Assembly (NCBI RefSeq): GCF_003732225.1
Contig: NZ_MOBJ01000003.1
Location: forward strand, 447,135 to 511,134
Reading direction: 5' to 3'
From: Pseudomonas brassicacearum
Lineage (GTDB): Bacteria > Pseudomonadota > Gammaproteobacteria > Pseudomonadales > Pseudomonadaceae
DNA length: 64,000 nt
This document shows positions 10,478-18,060 of the stretch, in pieces (positions within the stretch are counted from its first letter, which is position 1; the number at the start of each line of letters is the position of its first letter). The translations under genes were made by a program, and so were the position numbers. Under the pieces are notes generated by a model. That model was given only the letters and a program-made list of their open reading frames with translations, was not told the DNA's origin and did not search any database.

Positions 10478-11541
10478 AAGCCGAGCAATTTTCAACCGCG
10501 GTGCTGGATTGGTACGACCGCCACGGACGCCACGACCTGCCTTGGCAACAGGGCATCACCCCGTATCGGGTGTGGGTCTCGGAAATCATGTTGCAGCAGA
10601 CCCAGGTCAGCACCGTGCTGAACTACTTCGACCGGTTCATGGCCTCGTTGCCAACGGTCGAAGCCCTGGCTGCGGCGCCGGAAGATGAAGTGCTGCACCT
10701 GTGGACCGGGCTGGGTTACTACACCCGCGCGCGCAATCTGCAAAAGACCGCGAAGATTGTCGTCGCCGAGTACGGCGGCGAGTTTCCACGGGATGTGGAA
10801 AAGCTCACCGACTTGCCAGGCATCGGCCTGTCCACCGCGGGCGCGATTGCCAGCCTCAGCATGGGCCTGCGCGCGCCGATCCTCGATGGCAACGTCAAAC
10901 GGGTACTGGCACGCTTCACAGCGCAAGAGGGCTACCCCGGCGAACCCAAAGTTGCCAAACAGCTGTGGGCCAACGCTGAGCGCTTCACGCCTTACGATCG
11001 GGTCAACGCCTACACCCAGGCGATGATGGACCTGGGCGCTACGCTCTGCACCCGCAGCAAGCCGAGTTGCCTGCTGTGTCCGCTGGAAAAGGGCTGCGAA
11101 GCGCACATGCTCGGTCTGGAGACGCGCTACCCGATCCCCAAACCGCGCAAAACCGTGCCACAGAAGCGTACGTTGATGCCGCTGCTCGCCAACCGCGACG
11201 GCGCCATTCTGCTTTACCGCCGGCCTTCCACGGGCTTGTGGGGCGGTTTGTGGAGCCTGCCGGAACTCGATGACCTTGGCGACCTGGAACATCTGGCACT
11301 GCAACACTCGCTGGAGCTGGGCAAGCACATTGAGCTGCCGAGCCTGGTGCACACCTTCAGCCATTTCCAACTGGCTATCGAACCCTGGTTGGTTCAGGTC
11401 CAGGAGGCTGGCCATCACGTGGCCGAGGCCGACTGGCTCTGGTATAACCTCGCCACCCCGCCGCGCCTGGGCCTTGCCGCCCCGGTGAAAAAACTGCTGA
11501 AGCGCGCGGCCGACGTATTGAACGCAGGAGAGTCGTCATGA
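10474..11541 (+). CDS. mutY: Adenine DNA glycosylase MutY
   Basis: A 355-residue glycosylase that removes adenine mispaired with 8-oxoguanine. The catalytic Glu37 ([10 protein letters not shown]) and Asp138 (LDGNVKR) are present. The [4Fe-4S] ligands are Cys192, Cys199, Cys202 and Cys208, in the standard C-x6-C-x2-C-x5-C spacing. The helix-hairpin-helix ([12 protein letters not shown]) precedes, and a NUDIX-like C-terminal domain reads the 8-oxoG. It overlaps asmA and yggX by four bases each (ATGA), forming one operon. Confidence 0.97.
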   Translation: MKAEQFSTAVLDWYDRHGRHDLPWQQGITPYRVWVSEIMLQQTQVSTVLNYFDRFMASLPTVEALAAAPEDEVLHLWTGLGYYTRARNLQKTAKIVVAEYGGEFPRDVEKLTDLPGIGLSTAGAIASLSMGLRAPILDGNVKRVLARFTAQEGYPGEPKVAKQLWANAERFTPYDRVNAYTQAMMDLGATLCTRSKPSCLLCPLEKGCEAHMLGLETRYPIPKPRKTVPQKRTLMPLLANRDGAILLYRRPSTGLWGGLWSLPELDDLGDLEHLALQHSLELGKHIELPSLVHTFSHFQLAIEPWLVQVQEAGHHVAEADWLWYNLATPPRLGLAAPVKKLLKRAADVLNAGESS

Positions 11542-11810
11542 CCCGCACCATCATGTGCCGCAAGTACAAAGAACAATTGCCAGGCCTGGAGCGCGCTCCA
11601 TTCCCGGGCGCCAAAGGTCAGGACATTTTTGACCACGTCTCGGCCAAGGCCTGGGCCGACTGGCAAAAACACCAGACCCTGCTGATCAACGAAAAACGCC
11701 TGAACATGATGAACGCCGAAGACCGCAAATATCTTCAGGGCGAGATGGACAAGTACTTCTCCGGCGAGGAATACGCCAAGGCCGAAGGCTACGTTCCGCC
11801 TGCCGAGTAA
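11538..11810 (+). CDS. yggX: YggX-family Fe(2+)-trafficking / oxidative damage protection protein
   Basis: A 90-residue protein of full YggX length, beginning [17 protein letters not shown] with the conserved cysteine at position 7. The family protects Fe-S enzymes from oxidative damage. Coupling with mutY, itself an Fe-S repair enzyme, fits an oxidative-stress unit and matches the mutY-yggX order in enterobacteria. Overlaps the mutY stop by four bases. Confidence 0.95.
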   Translation: MTRTIMCRKYKEQLPGLERAPFPGAKGQDIFDHVSAKAWADWQKHQTLLINEKRLNMMNAEDRKYLQGEMDKYFSGEEYAKAEGYVPPAE

Positions 11811-11913
11811 TCCCGTAAAAACGGGGGTTGGATCGTAAGCGACGGTAATAATTAAATATTTTTTGAAAACTTGCTTGACGCCCCCCTGAAAAACCCGTTT
11901 AATGCGCCCCGTT

Positions 11914-11989
11914 GCCCAGATAGCTCAGTCGGTAGAGCAGGGGATTGAAAATCCCCGTGTCGGCGGTTCGATTCCGTCTCTGGGCACCA
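11914..11989 (+). tRNA. tRNA-Phe (GAA)
   Basis: A 76-base cloverleaf with encoded CCA. The anticodon GAA is at 11947-11949, the D-loop contains AGCTCAGTCGGTAGAGC and the T-arm GGTTCGATTCC. The acceptor stem GCCCAGA pairs with TCTGGGC. Its 3' end begins the left copy of a 68-base direct repeat (11976-12043). Confidence 0.97.
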
Positions 11990-12043
11990 AATACCGAAAA
12001 CCCTGAATCGCAAGATTCAGGGTTTTTTTATGCCTGCGATTTG
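11976..12043 (+). repeat. Left 68-nt direct repeat: tRNA-Phe 3' end plus terminator
   Basis: It starts in the last 14 bases of tRNA-Phe and includes the tRNA terminator (stem AACCCTGAATC with GATTCAGGGTT, then a T-run; 11998-12029). A second copy of the same length at 14479-14546 differs at three positions. A tRNA 3' end repeated downstream in direct orientation is the usual trace of site-specific integration, although no integrase gene is left between the copies. Confidence 0.85.
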
Positions 12044-12251
12044 GCGAGGAACTATTCCCGTCACCATCGAGGTGCCTTTCCCCCCTCTCGCTACGCCAGC
12101 AAGCGCCTGGTAATCAGATGTCCCTGGCGCCTGACAGAACCGTCCGCATGCTTTAGCGGAAATGGATGACATACGCTAATTATTTCATTGGGCAGAATTG
12201 GAAGACGAGCTACCGCATCACCGGGAGCAGATACACAACAGGATGTAGACA

Positions 12252-13331
12252 ATGGCGGACGCCGTTAAACAAGACATCGAAGCCGCCGAGCTTTTTACTG
12301 AACAAGAAGTCAGAACCTTCCGCTTTGATGCTCGACAGTCAACATTGCTTCACACGTTCACCGAAGAACTGGCCGCCATCGGCGGGCCGCAGGCACCAGG
12401 AGCCAAGTCCAGGGCCTCTCTGGCAGCCGCCGAATTGAAGTTCTCGTTTTCGAAAGACCAATGCGAACTGCTGGGTGCCTACTCCAATGGCCTTGTTTCC
12501 CTGTTGATCTTTGAAGGGCTGCAAAAAATCACCGATATCAGCCCTCCCAATGAACTACCAGACCTGACATCCCTGGAAAATCGATACGAAGTCCTTTGCC
12601 TGGCCGCCCGAAATCAGATCTTGTTGGAACTGGTAGATAACAATGCCTTTGCCTATGACATGGACAACGAAGGAAAACTGGTTCGATTGGTGACCAACTT
12701 CAAGGGTGGCGGACTTACCAAAATCAATGCCGAGCCGCCAGTCAAAGAACTGAGCTCCCATTCCGGCCTCGCGCTCGGCCCGCATACCGAGGCGCCTTAC
12801 TGGTGCGCAGTGAACGCGAAAGACGGGCACTCGCCCTCCCCTTCGTCGCTCATACTTTCCGCCCTGTGGAACCCGAGCCTGGAACCCACACGGGTCATTC
12901 CACTGCCTCCCATACTCGAAAAAATTGGCGTCACCAACTGCCTCGCACTGACCACGGGCAACTTCCAGTTCACTCGTAGTGACTCCTTTGTCAGTGGCAA
13001 AGGTGAAGATGGCCGCAACGTTTCGATTCTGGAATTCGACGACAAGGTCGGGTTCGCAGCCCGCTTCAATTCGTATCGTTTTTCGGTCAATGACAACACC
13101 TCGACCTTTGTCAAAACGGCTTACGCCGCCCTTTGCCAAGGTGTGGGCAAAGCAACTCCGGCTGAATACACGCTGACCCAGGAGTCGGCCATGGCCATCA
13201 ATAACATCCGAGCTCTGCACTGTCGCGATGTCATCAAAGACAACAGACGGGTTTTGGTTCGTCTTTTCGGACTTTCAAAATTTTCTTCCCCCATCGTTAT
13301 TTCAGAGGACCCGTTACTGCTGCGGGGCTGA
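12252..13331 (+). CDS. Probable Fe(II)/2-oxoglutarate-dependent oxygenase (TauD/clavaminate synthase-like)
   Basis: A 359-residue protein. The HTE at 178-180 in GLALGPHTEAPY looks like the first half of the iron-binding facial triad. The distal His would be His323 (RALHCRDVI), and Arg333 or Arg337 (NRRVLVRLFG) would bind 2-oxoglutarate. This H-x-E...H...R layout is that of clavaminate synthase and amino-acid hydroxylases such as AsnO. AGGA lies eight bases before the ATG. The 73-base gap to the transporter gene suggests one transcript. The substrate is unknown, and the family call is from motif reading only. Confidence 0.6.
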   Translation: MADAVKQDIEAAELFTEQEVRTFRFDARQSTLLHTFTEELAAIGGPQAPGAKSRASLAAAELKFSFSKDQCELLGAYSNGLVSLLIFEGLQKITDISPPNELPDLTSLENRYEVLCLAARNQILLELVDNNAFAYDMDNEGKLVRLVTNFKGGGLTKINAEPPVKELSSHSGLALGPHTEAPYWCAVNAKDGHSPSPSSLILSALWNPSLEPTRVIPLPPILEKIGVTNCLALTTGNFQFTRSDSFVSGKGEDGRNVSILEFDDKVGFAARFNSYRFSVNDNTSTFVKTAYAALCQGVGKATPAEYTLTQESAMAINNIRALHCRDVIKDNRRVLVRLFGLSKFSSPIVISEDPLLLRG

Positions 13332-13404
13332 TTCTTCAAGTGTTCAGGCTGATGAACGACCCGTCATGTGATGACTGGGCAATATCTATAAAAGAGAGAA
13401 TGTA

Positions 13405-14196
13405 ATGTCTTGGGATGTCATTGGCATGTTGGCGCTCGTCGCTTTTTGCGCCGGTTTTTTTGATGCGATTGCCGGTGGCGGCGGTTTGATCACCTTGCCT
13501 GCATTGTTTCTGGCCGGTGTAGATCCGATCAGCGCCATTGCAACGAACAAGTTCCAGGCCGCTTCGGCAACTATTTCAGCAACCGTAACTTTTGCTCGCA
13601 AGGGCATGATCGAGTGGCGCGAAGGCCGCTTCCTGGTTGTCTGCGGATTTATTGGCGGTGCCAGTGGTGCCTTGCTGGTCAGTTCTATTGATAAGCACTA
13701 TCTGGAAGTATGTGTGCCCATCATGCTGATTCTGGTGGCCGTCTATTTTGCCTTCTCTCCCAAACTGGCCAATGAAGACCGGCGCAAGAGAATCGGCATT
13801 CTGCTTTTCTCGTTTACCGTAGCGCCGATCCTGGGCTTTTACGACGGCATATTCGGCCCCGGCGTAGGTTCATTCTTTATTGTCGGGTTTGTCCTTCTCT
13901 GCGGCCTGGGCATGATGCGGGCCATGAGTTTCACCAAACTTGCCAATGCCTCATGCAACCTGGGTTCGCTGTCGGTTTTTATCACCAAAGGGGTAATTAT
14001 CTGGCCGATTGCCATAGCCATGGCTTTGGCGGCCTTCATCGGTGCGCAGCTTGGCGCACGGGCCGCAGTGCGAGTCGGTCCACGGTTGATAAAACCTATG
14101 TTGATCGTGGTGTGCTGCGCGTTAGCCATCAAGCTTCTGAGCGTGGAAAGTAACCCTTTGCGTGTTGCCGTCATTCACTCATTGGCTTCGCTATGA
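13405..14196 (+). CDS. TSUP-family (TauE/SafE) membrane transporter
   Basis: A 263-residue integral membrane protein with about eight hydrophobic segments and the family's glycine-rich start (FFDAIAGGGGLITLP) and repeat (FYDGIFGPGVGSF). TSUP proteins move sulfonates, sulfite or other organic anions, usually outward. It follows the oxygenase gene on the same strand within the tRNA-Phe repeats, so the pair may make and export, or import and oxidise, one compound. That link is inference. Confidence 0.85.
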   Translation: MSWDVIGMLALVAFCAGFFDAIAGGGGLITLPALFLAGVDPISAIATNKFQAASATISATVTFARKGMIEWREGRFLVVCGFIGGASGALLVSSIDKHYLEVCVPIMLILVAVYFAFSPKLANEDRRKRIGILLFSFTVAPILGFYDGIFGPGVGSFFIVGFVLLCGLGMMRAMSFTKLANASCNLGSLSVFITKGVIIWPIAIAMALAAFIGAQLGARAAVRVGPRLIKPMLIVVCCALAIKLLSVESNPLRVAVIHSLASL

Positions 14197-14229
14197 TCAA
14201 TCTGTCGGCGTTGACCGGCGAATCTTGAC

Positions 14230-14456
14230 TTCAGTCGCGACTGCAGCAGTTCGATGAGACGTCGATTGGCCCTGCACATTACTTTTCAGAAACCTTCGAG
14301 GGTTATCAACTTGAAGGTCGCGGTCTGTCGATCACCGCAAGCAAGCCAACGCCCCCCACAGGTACTGGCCATTCATGGCGCTCGCTCAGAACCCCATAAC
14401 TTTCTCGACTCGTCATCGCTGGCCTTTCTGCGCAAGTTTAAAGCCGCATCCCGCCG
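14230..14456 (+). pseudogene. Remnant of an alpha/beta hydrolase gene
   Basis: One frame reads YFSETFEGYQLEGRGLSITA, the opening of Pseudomonas alpha/beta hydrolases. A second frame continues with VLAIHGARSEPHNF, containing the HG oxyanion motif. The switch between ITASKPT and PPQVLAIHG needs a frameshift near 14345, and no lid, nucleophile or C-terminus follows before the right repeat at 14479. It looks like the truncated end of a gene cut by the repeat. Borders are approximate. Confidence 0.5.
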
Positions 14457-14478
14457 GAGTCAGGATAGTGCGGCGCGA

Positions 14479-14546
14479 GTCTCTGGGAACCCAATACCGA
14501 AAACCCTGAATCGCAAGATTCAGGGTTTTTTTATGCCCGCGATTTG
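14479..14546 (+). repeat. Right 68-nt direct repeat (tRNA-Phe 3' remnant plus terminator)
   Basis: Matches 11976-12043 over 68 bases with three mismatches and no gap. It keeps the hairpin AACCCTGAATC/GATTCAGGGTT with its T-run. Upstream bases do not continue the tRNA, so this is not a tRNA gene. It may now serve as a terminator for the minus-strand gene at 14573. Confidence 0.85.
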
Positions 14547-14572
14547 ATGACGCCGCGCAAAAGCCGTCATCC

Positions 14573-15028
14573 CTAACTATTACTATTGCTCTTCCAGTGG
14601 AAGACCAGATTGCGTGCGGCACCTTTGCCGACTTCAGCGGTATCACGCAGCACTTCACCATTACGCGTCGCGACTACGGTGTACTTGCCAGCGGGTAGCT
14701 GAACGTAAACCAGAGGACCCGCCTGGGTCAGGGTCAGCACGGTTTGCCCCTGGGCTTTCTGAATGACCACATCTACGTCGGGAACATATTTATTCTCCGT
14801 CCCGGTGGAGAAGGTCATGTGCAGGTTGTAGCCCTTGGTTTGCTGAATGGCCTTTGACTCATCCTCGCCGATACCGCCAGACAGGTAGTTGATCCCGTTT
14901 TGCTGTTGCTCCTGGACTTGTACGGCTGAACTGTCGATCGGCTCAGCGCTGGCGGCCCGCGACATGGCTGGAAACACCAGTAAGCCGACAGCGGCGAGGG
15001 GCAGTATGAATGAATGGACGTACCTCAT
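14573..15028 (-). CDS. Exported protein with carboxypeptidase-regulatory-like (beta-sandwich) domain
   Basis: A 151-residue protein with a signal peptide (residues 1-25, ending SRA). Residues ~50-150 look like a small prealbumin-like beta domain: GYNLHMTFST, then VYVQLPAGKYTVVATRNGE, typical of carboxypeptidase regulatory-like folds. Probably periplasmic. Function unknown. It is a single-gene unit bounded by the right tRNA-Phe repeat. Confidence 0.75.
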   Translation of the reverse strand: MRYVHSFILPLAAVGLLVFPAMSRAASAEPIDSSAVQVQEQQQNGINYLSGGIGEDESKAIQQTKGYNLHMTFSTGTENKYVPDVDVVIQKAQGQTVLTLTQAGPLVYVQLPAGKYTVVATRNGEVLRDTAEVGKGAARNLVFHWKSNSNS

Positions 15029-15279
15029 GATGACGACTCCCGGGTTCCACAGAACCCTATCCGTTACACCATTTTTGATTGCTGACCGAGGATCAGGGTT
15101 TTAGATCGATTCGGACTTGAGTCCAGTACGAAACGGACCAAGCATTCAGTACACCCGAATCAGATCCTCCGGTACGTGACGCACTGCTTCGCGTCACGCG
15201 CGACTACGGGCTCCAAACCGTTGCACAACGCCAGCGTTGAAGTTCATTCTTGGGCTCGCCATCGCCAGGGCTCAGACCC

Positions 15280-16245
15280 ATGCATCTACAAAGCGTACCC
15301 TCCACATTCAGGCCAGAATCGCCAGCCACACAAACGCAAAGCGTGCCCTTCAAGGAACCTGCCGCCGACGGCTTTATCCTTGGCGGCTTCACCTGGCGAC
15401 ACGCCCTCGCGGACGCGATGCGACCGGTAGTCATCATCAACGCCGCCACCTCAGTCCGCTGCCGACACTACTCGCGCTTCGCCGATTACCTGTTCGCCAA
15501 TGGCTTCGACGTCATCACCTATGACTACCGCGGCATCGGCGAGTCTCGGCCAACATCGCCCAAAGGGTTTCAGGCTTCATGGTCCGACTGGGGCGTGCTG
15601 GATTTCGAAGCCATACTCAAACGCGCTCAGCGGGAGTTTCCCGGCCAACCCATTGACGTGGTCGGCCACAGCTTCGGCGGCTGTGCGGCGGGGTTGGGCG
15701 CTTCAGGGCACGTGATCCGGCGCCTGGTGACCGTCGGCGCGCAGTTCGCCTACTGGCGCGACTATGCGCCTGCCCATCGCTGGCGGATGTTCGGCAAGTG
15801 GCACCTGCTGATGCCGTTGATGACGCTGGTGTGCGGCTACTTCCCCGGCAAACGCCTCGGCTGGCTGGAAGACACGCCCGCCGGTGTGGTTCGCGACTGG
15901 AGCACGCCCACCGCCCGCTATGAGAAACGTCCCAGCGGTCGCGCCATCCACGCCAGAAACGGCCGTCTGCCCTTTGCCAGCGTCACCGCACAAACCCTGG
16001 CTATCAGCCTCAGCGATGATCCCTACGGCACAATTGCAGCCATCGAACGCCTGCTCGGCTACTTCACCGGCAGTACAAACACCCACCTACGAATCACCCC
16101 GCAAGACATCGGCGAAGAAGAAGTCGGACATTTCGCCTTTTTTCGCAGCCCATACCAAGCCACACTATGGCCCATTGCATTGTCATGGCTGCAAAACGGC
16201 GAGCTGACACCCGACACCCCCGGGCGGCGAGTGCCACGCAGCTGA
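15280..16245 (+). CDS. Alpha/beta hydrolase
   Basis: A 321-residue hydrolase. The nucleophile elbow is VVGHSFGG, the acid probably in LSDDPYG, and the histidine in VGHFAFF near the C-terminus. The opening VVIINAATSVRCRHYSRFA and YDYRGIGES are typical of the YheT/esterase-like group. A TTG ten codons upstream is in frame, but AGGG precedes the ATG at 15280. Substrate unknown. Confidence 0.85.
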   Translation: MHLQSVPSTFRPESPATQTQSVPFKEPAADGFILGGFTWRHALADAMRPVVIINAATSVRCRHYSRFADYLFANGFDVITYDYRGIGESRPTSPKGFQASWSDWGVLDFEAILKRAQREFPGQPIDVVGHSFGGCAAGLGASGHVIRRLVTVGAQFAYWRDYAPAHRWRMFGKWHLLMPLMTLVCGYFPGKRLGWLEDTPAGVVRDWSTPTARYEKRPSGRAIHARNGRLPFASVTAQTLAISLSDDPYGTIAAIERLLGYFTGSTNTHLRITPQDIGEEEVGHFAFFRSPYQATLWPIALSWLQNGELTPDTPGRRVPRS

Positions 16246-16282
16246 GTGGCCTACCCTCTCAACGAAATACGGAACGACGCCC

Positions 16283-16699
16283 ATGGCATCCGCGAACAAA
16301 CAGCACAAACGCGCTACCCGCGCCAAAGCGAAAGCCAAGCAGAACCGCACTCAACGGGCCGCCGCGCCGGTCGAGCTGGACCCGAACGACGATCGCATCG
16401 ACTTCGAATCGGTGGACCTGACCGAACTGTTCAAAAAAATGATCGACGCCGAAAAGACCAGTCAGCAAGCGATGTGCACGGCCTTCCTGGAAGACCCGCT
16501 GTTGGAGCTGGTGTACGAACAGGAAGGCGAAGAAGGCGCGATGGACTTCATCCTCGCCGCGCTGATCGAGTATCGCCAATGGTCCACCGAGGCGGACGAA
16601 GCTGGCGCCCTGGCGTGGATCGAATCGTCAGCCTTCCAGGCTGACTACGTGGCGGCGTCCGACGCCATCGCAGCCCAAACCCAACAGAAACCGAACTGA
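16283..16699 (+). CDS. Hypothetical protein, first of two tandem paralogues
   Basis: A 138-residue soluble protein with a very basic, Ala/Lys/Arg-rich N-terminus (residues 1-30) followed by an acidic helical body. It shares the MAS-x-NKQ-x-KRA start and overall plan with the next gene (for example DFILAALIEYRQW against DMLIDYRMW), so the two arose by duplication. No known domain recognised; the basic tail could bind nucleic acid. Confidence 0.75.
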   Translation: MASANKQHKRATRAKAKAKQNRTQRAAAPVELDPNDDRIDFESVDLTELFKKMIDAEKTSQQAMCTAFLEDPLLELVYEQEGEEGAMDFILAALIEYRQWSTEADEAGALAWIESSAFQADYVAASDAIAAQTQQKPN

Positions 16700-16705
16700 G
16701 TTCCC

Positions 16706-17158
16706 ATGGCATCCCTGAACAAGCAACAGAAACGCGCCAAACGCGCCAAGATCAAAGCCAGGCAAATCAATATTCACGGCAGAAAACCCGCCGCACTGGA
16801 CGATGACCTGGGCGAAATCGGCGAGCCGATCCCGGAATACACCCTGGCGATGTTCAGCAAAATGCGTGATGCGCAGGCCATCAGCCGCAACGACATGCTG
16901 CTGACCCTGCTGTCCAACCTCAGCGAGATCATCAACGATCATCCAGAGCTGCTGGACATGGAAAACGCCGAGAACGAAGCCATGGCCGCCACTCACCTGG
17001 CTGCCGACATGCTGATTGACTACCGCATGTGGACCGACGGCGTAGACCGTGAGACCGCGCAACTCTGGCTCACCGAGCCGCAGTTCATCACCGACTTCGG
17101 GATTGCGCTGGACAGCTATCGCGAGTCGCTGGAAGTGCCTGAGGCAAAAGCCGAATAA
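16706..17158 (+). CDS. Hypothetical protein, second of two tandem paralogues
   Basis: A 150-residue protein starting six bases after its paralogue's stop, with the same basic N-terminus and acidic helical core (LLTLLSNLSEIINDH, DYRMWTDGVDRETAQLW). The pair is followed by a strong terminator at 17175-17219. Function unknown. Confidence 0.75.
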   Translation: MASLNKQQKRAKRAKIKARQINIHGRKPAALDDDLGEIGEPIPEYTLAMFSKMRDAQAISRNDMLLTLLSNLSEIINDHPELLDMENAENEAMAATHLAADMLIDYRMWTDGVDRETAQLWLTEPQFITDFGIALDSYRESLEVPEAKAE

Positions 17159-17174
17159 CACATCCCTAAAGTCT

Positions 17175-17219
17175 GCAAAAACAAAAACGGCCGCATGTCA
17201 TCCCTGACAGCGGCCGTTT
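17175..17219 (+). terminator. Terminator, first of two identical 45-nt copies
   Basis: Stem AACGGCCGC/GCGGCCGTT with loop ATGTCATCCCTGACA, then a T-run. The 45 bases from GCAAAAACAAAAACGG to CCGTTT are repeated without a mismatch at 17998-18042, on the other side of the vapBC genes. It ends the tandem hypothetical gene pair. Confidence 0.9.
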
Positions 17220-17286
17220 CTTTTTAAAGATCATCACCCTGTCGAAGCGCTGGCGCTACCCTTCATCAGTCTCAGCGTATATCCCA

Positions 17287-17314
17287 TTGACATATCCCTA
17301 CCACAACCTATTCT
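17287..17314 (+). promoter_or_regulatory. Candidate sigma-70 promoter of vapBC
   Basis: TTGACA (17287-17292), a 16-base spacer, then TATTCT (17309-17314). The antitoxin ATG follows 37 bases later with GGAGG at 17339-17343. The promoter lies inside the segment bounded by the duplicated terminators, so the module carries its own expression signals. Confidence 0.6.
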
Positions 17315-17351
17315 TTGGGCTCTAAGCGCAGCAAAAGCGGAGGACACCCCA

Positions 17352-17582
17352 ATGGAACAGACCACCCTTTTCATGAGCAATCGCAGCCAGGCCGTCCGCT
17401 TGCCCAAAGCAGTGGCAATGCCTGAAGACGTGAAACGCGTCAATGTTGTAGCCATTGGTCGCGCTCGTATCATCACTCCGGCAGATGAAGCCTGGGATAG
17501 CTGGTTCGATGGCGATAACGTCACTGCCGATTTTATGGCCGACCGTGAGCAACCGGCCGATCAGGAGCGCGAGTCGTTCTGA
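17352..17582 (+). CDS. vapB: VapB-type antitoxin
   Basis: A 76-residue antitoxin with an N-terminal AbrB/SpoVT-like DNA-binding motif (FMSNRSQAVRLPKAVAMP) and an acidic C-terminus that would wrap the toxin. GGAGG lies eight bases before the ATG. Its TGA overlaps the vapC ATG by one base. It should repress its own promoter. Confidence 0.92.
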   Translation: MEQTTLFMSNRSQAVRLPKAVAMPEDVKRVNVVAIGRARIITPADEAWDSWFDGDNVTADFMADREQPADQERESF

Positions 17583-17989
17583 TGATCAAATACATGCTCG
17601 ATACCAACATTTGCATTTTTACCATCAAGAACAAACCACAGGTCGTGCGCGACGCTTTCAATCGCCATCACGGCCAGCTGTGTATCAGCGCAGTCACGTT
17701 GATGGAATTGATTTACGGTGCTGAAAAATCTGCGGCACCGGAAAAGAACCTGGCCGTGATCGAAGGTTTTGCAGCTCGTCTTGAGGTCTTGCCCTTCGAT
17801 TACGAAGCGGCTGCCCACACCGGAATGATTCGCTCGGAACTTGCAAAAGCCGGCACACCGATAGGCCCTTACGACCACATGATTGCGGGTCACGCGCGCT
17901 CACAAGGGTTCATTGTGGTGACAAATAATCTTCGGGAATTCGAGCGTGTTCCTGGGTTACGCGTAGAGGATTGGGTACACCTCGATTGA
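17582..17989 (+). CDS. vapC: VapC-type PIN-domain ribonuclease toxin
   Basis: A 135-residue PIN-domain RNase. The acidic metal ligands Asp7 (MLDTNIC), Glu42 (LMELIYGAE) and Asp98 (IGPYDHMIAGHA) are all present, so it looks active. Homologous VapC enzymes often cut initiator tRNA; the target here is unknown. Coupled to vapB by TGATG. Confidence 0.93.
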   Translation: MIKYMLDTNICIFTIKNKPQVVRDAFNRHHGQLCISAVTLMELIYGAEKSAAPEKNLAVIEGFAARLEVLPFDYEAAAHTGMIRSELAKAGTPIGPYDHMIAGHARSQGFIVVTNNLREFERVPGLRVEDWVHLD

Positions 17990-17997
17990 ACTCGGCA

Positions 17998-18042
17998 GCA
18001 AAAACAAAAACGGCCGCATGTCATCCCTGACAGCGGCCGTTT
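17998..18042 (+). terminator. Terminator, second identical 45-nt copy
   Basis: Exact duplicate of 17175-17219, nine bases after vapC. It serves vapC on the plus strand and sits next to the convergent gabP stop at 18061. The exact repeat on both sides of the module looks like a footprint of insertion or tandem duplication. Confidence 0.9.
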
Positions 18043-18060
18043 TGCATTACGCGGGGCGAA

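Noticed and set aside
14254..14547. 97-codon ORF as an intact gene
   Set aside because: Its middle matches hydrolase sequence, but the first part belongs to another frame and its end runs through the terminator repeat; treated as a pseudogene.
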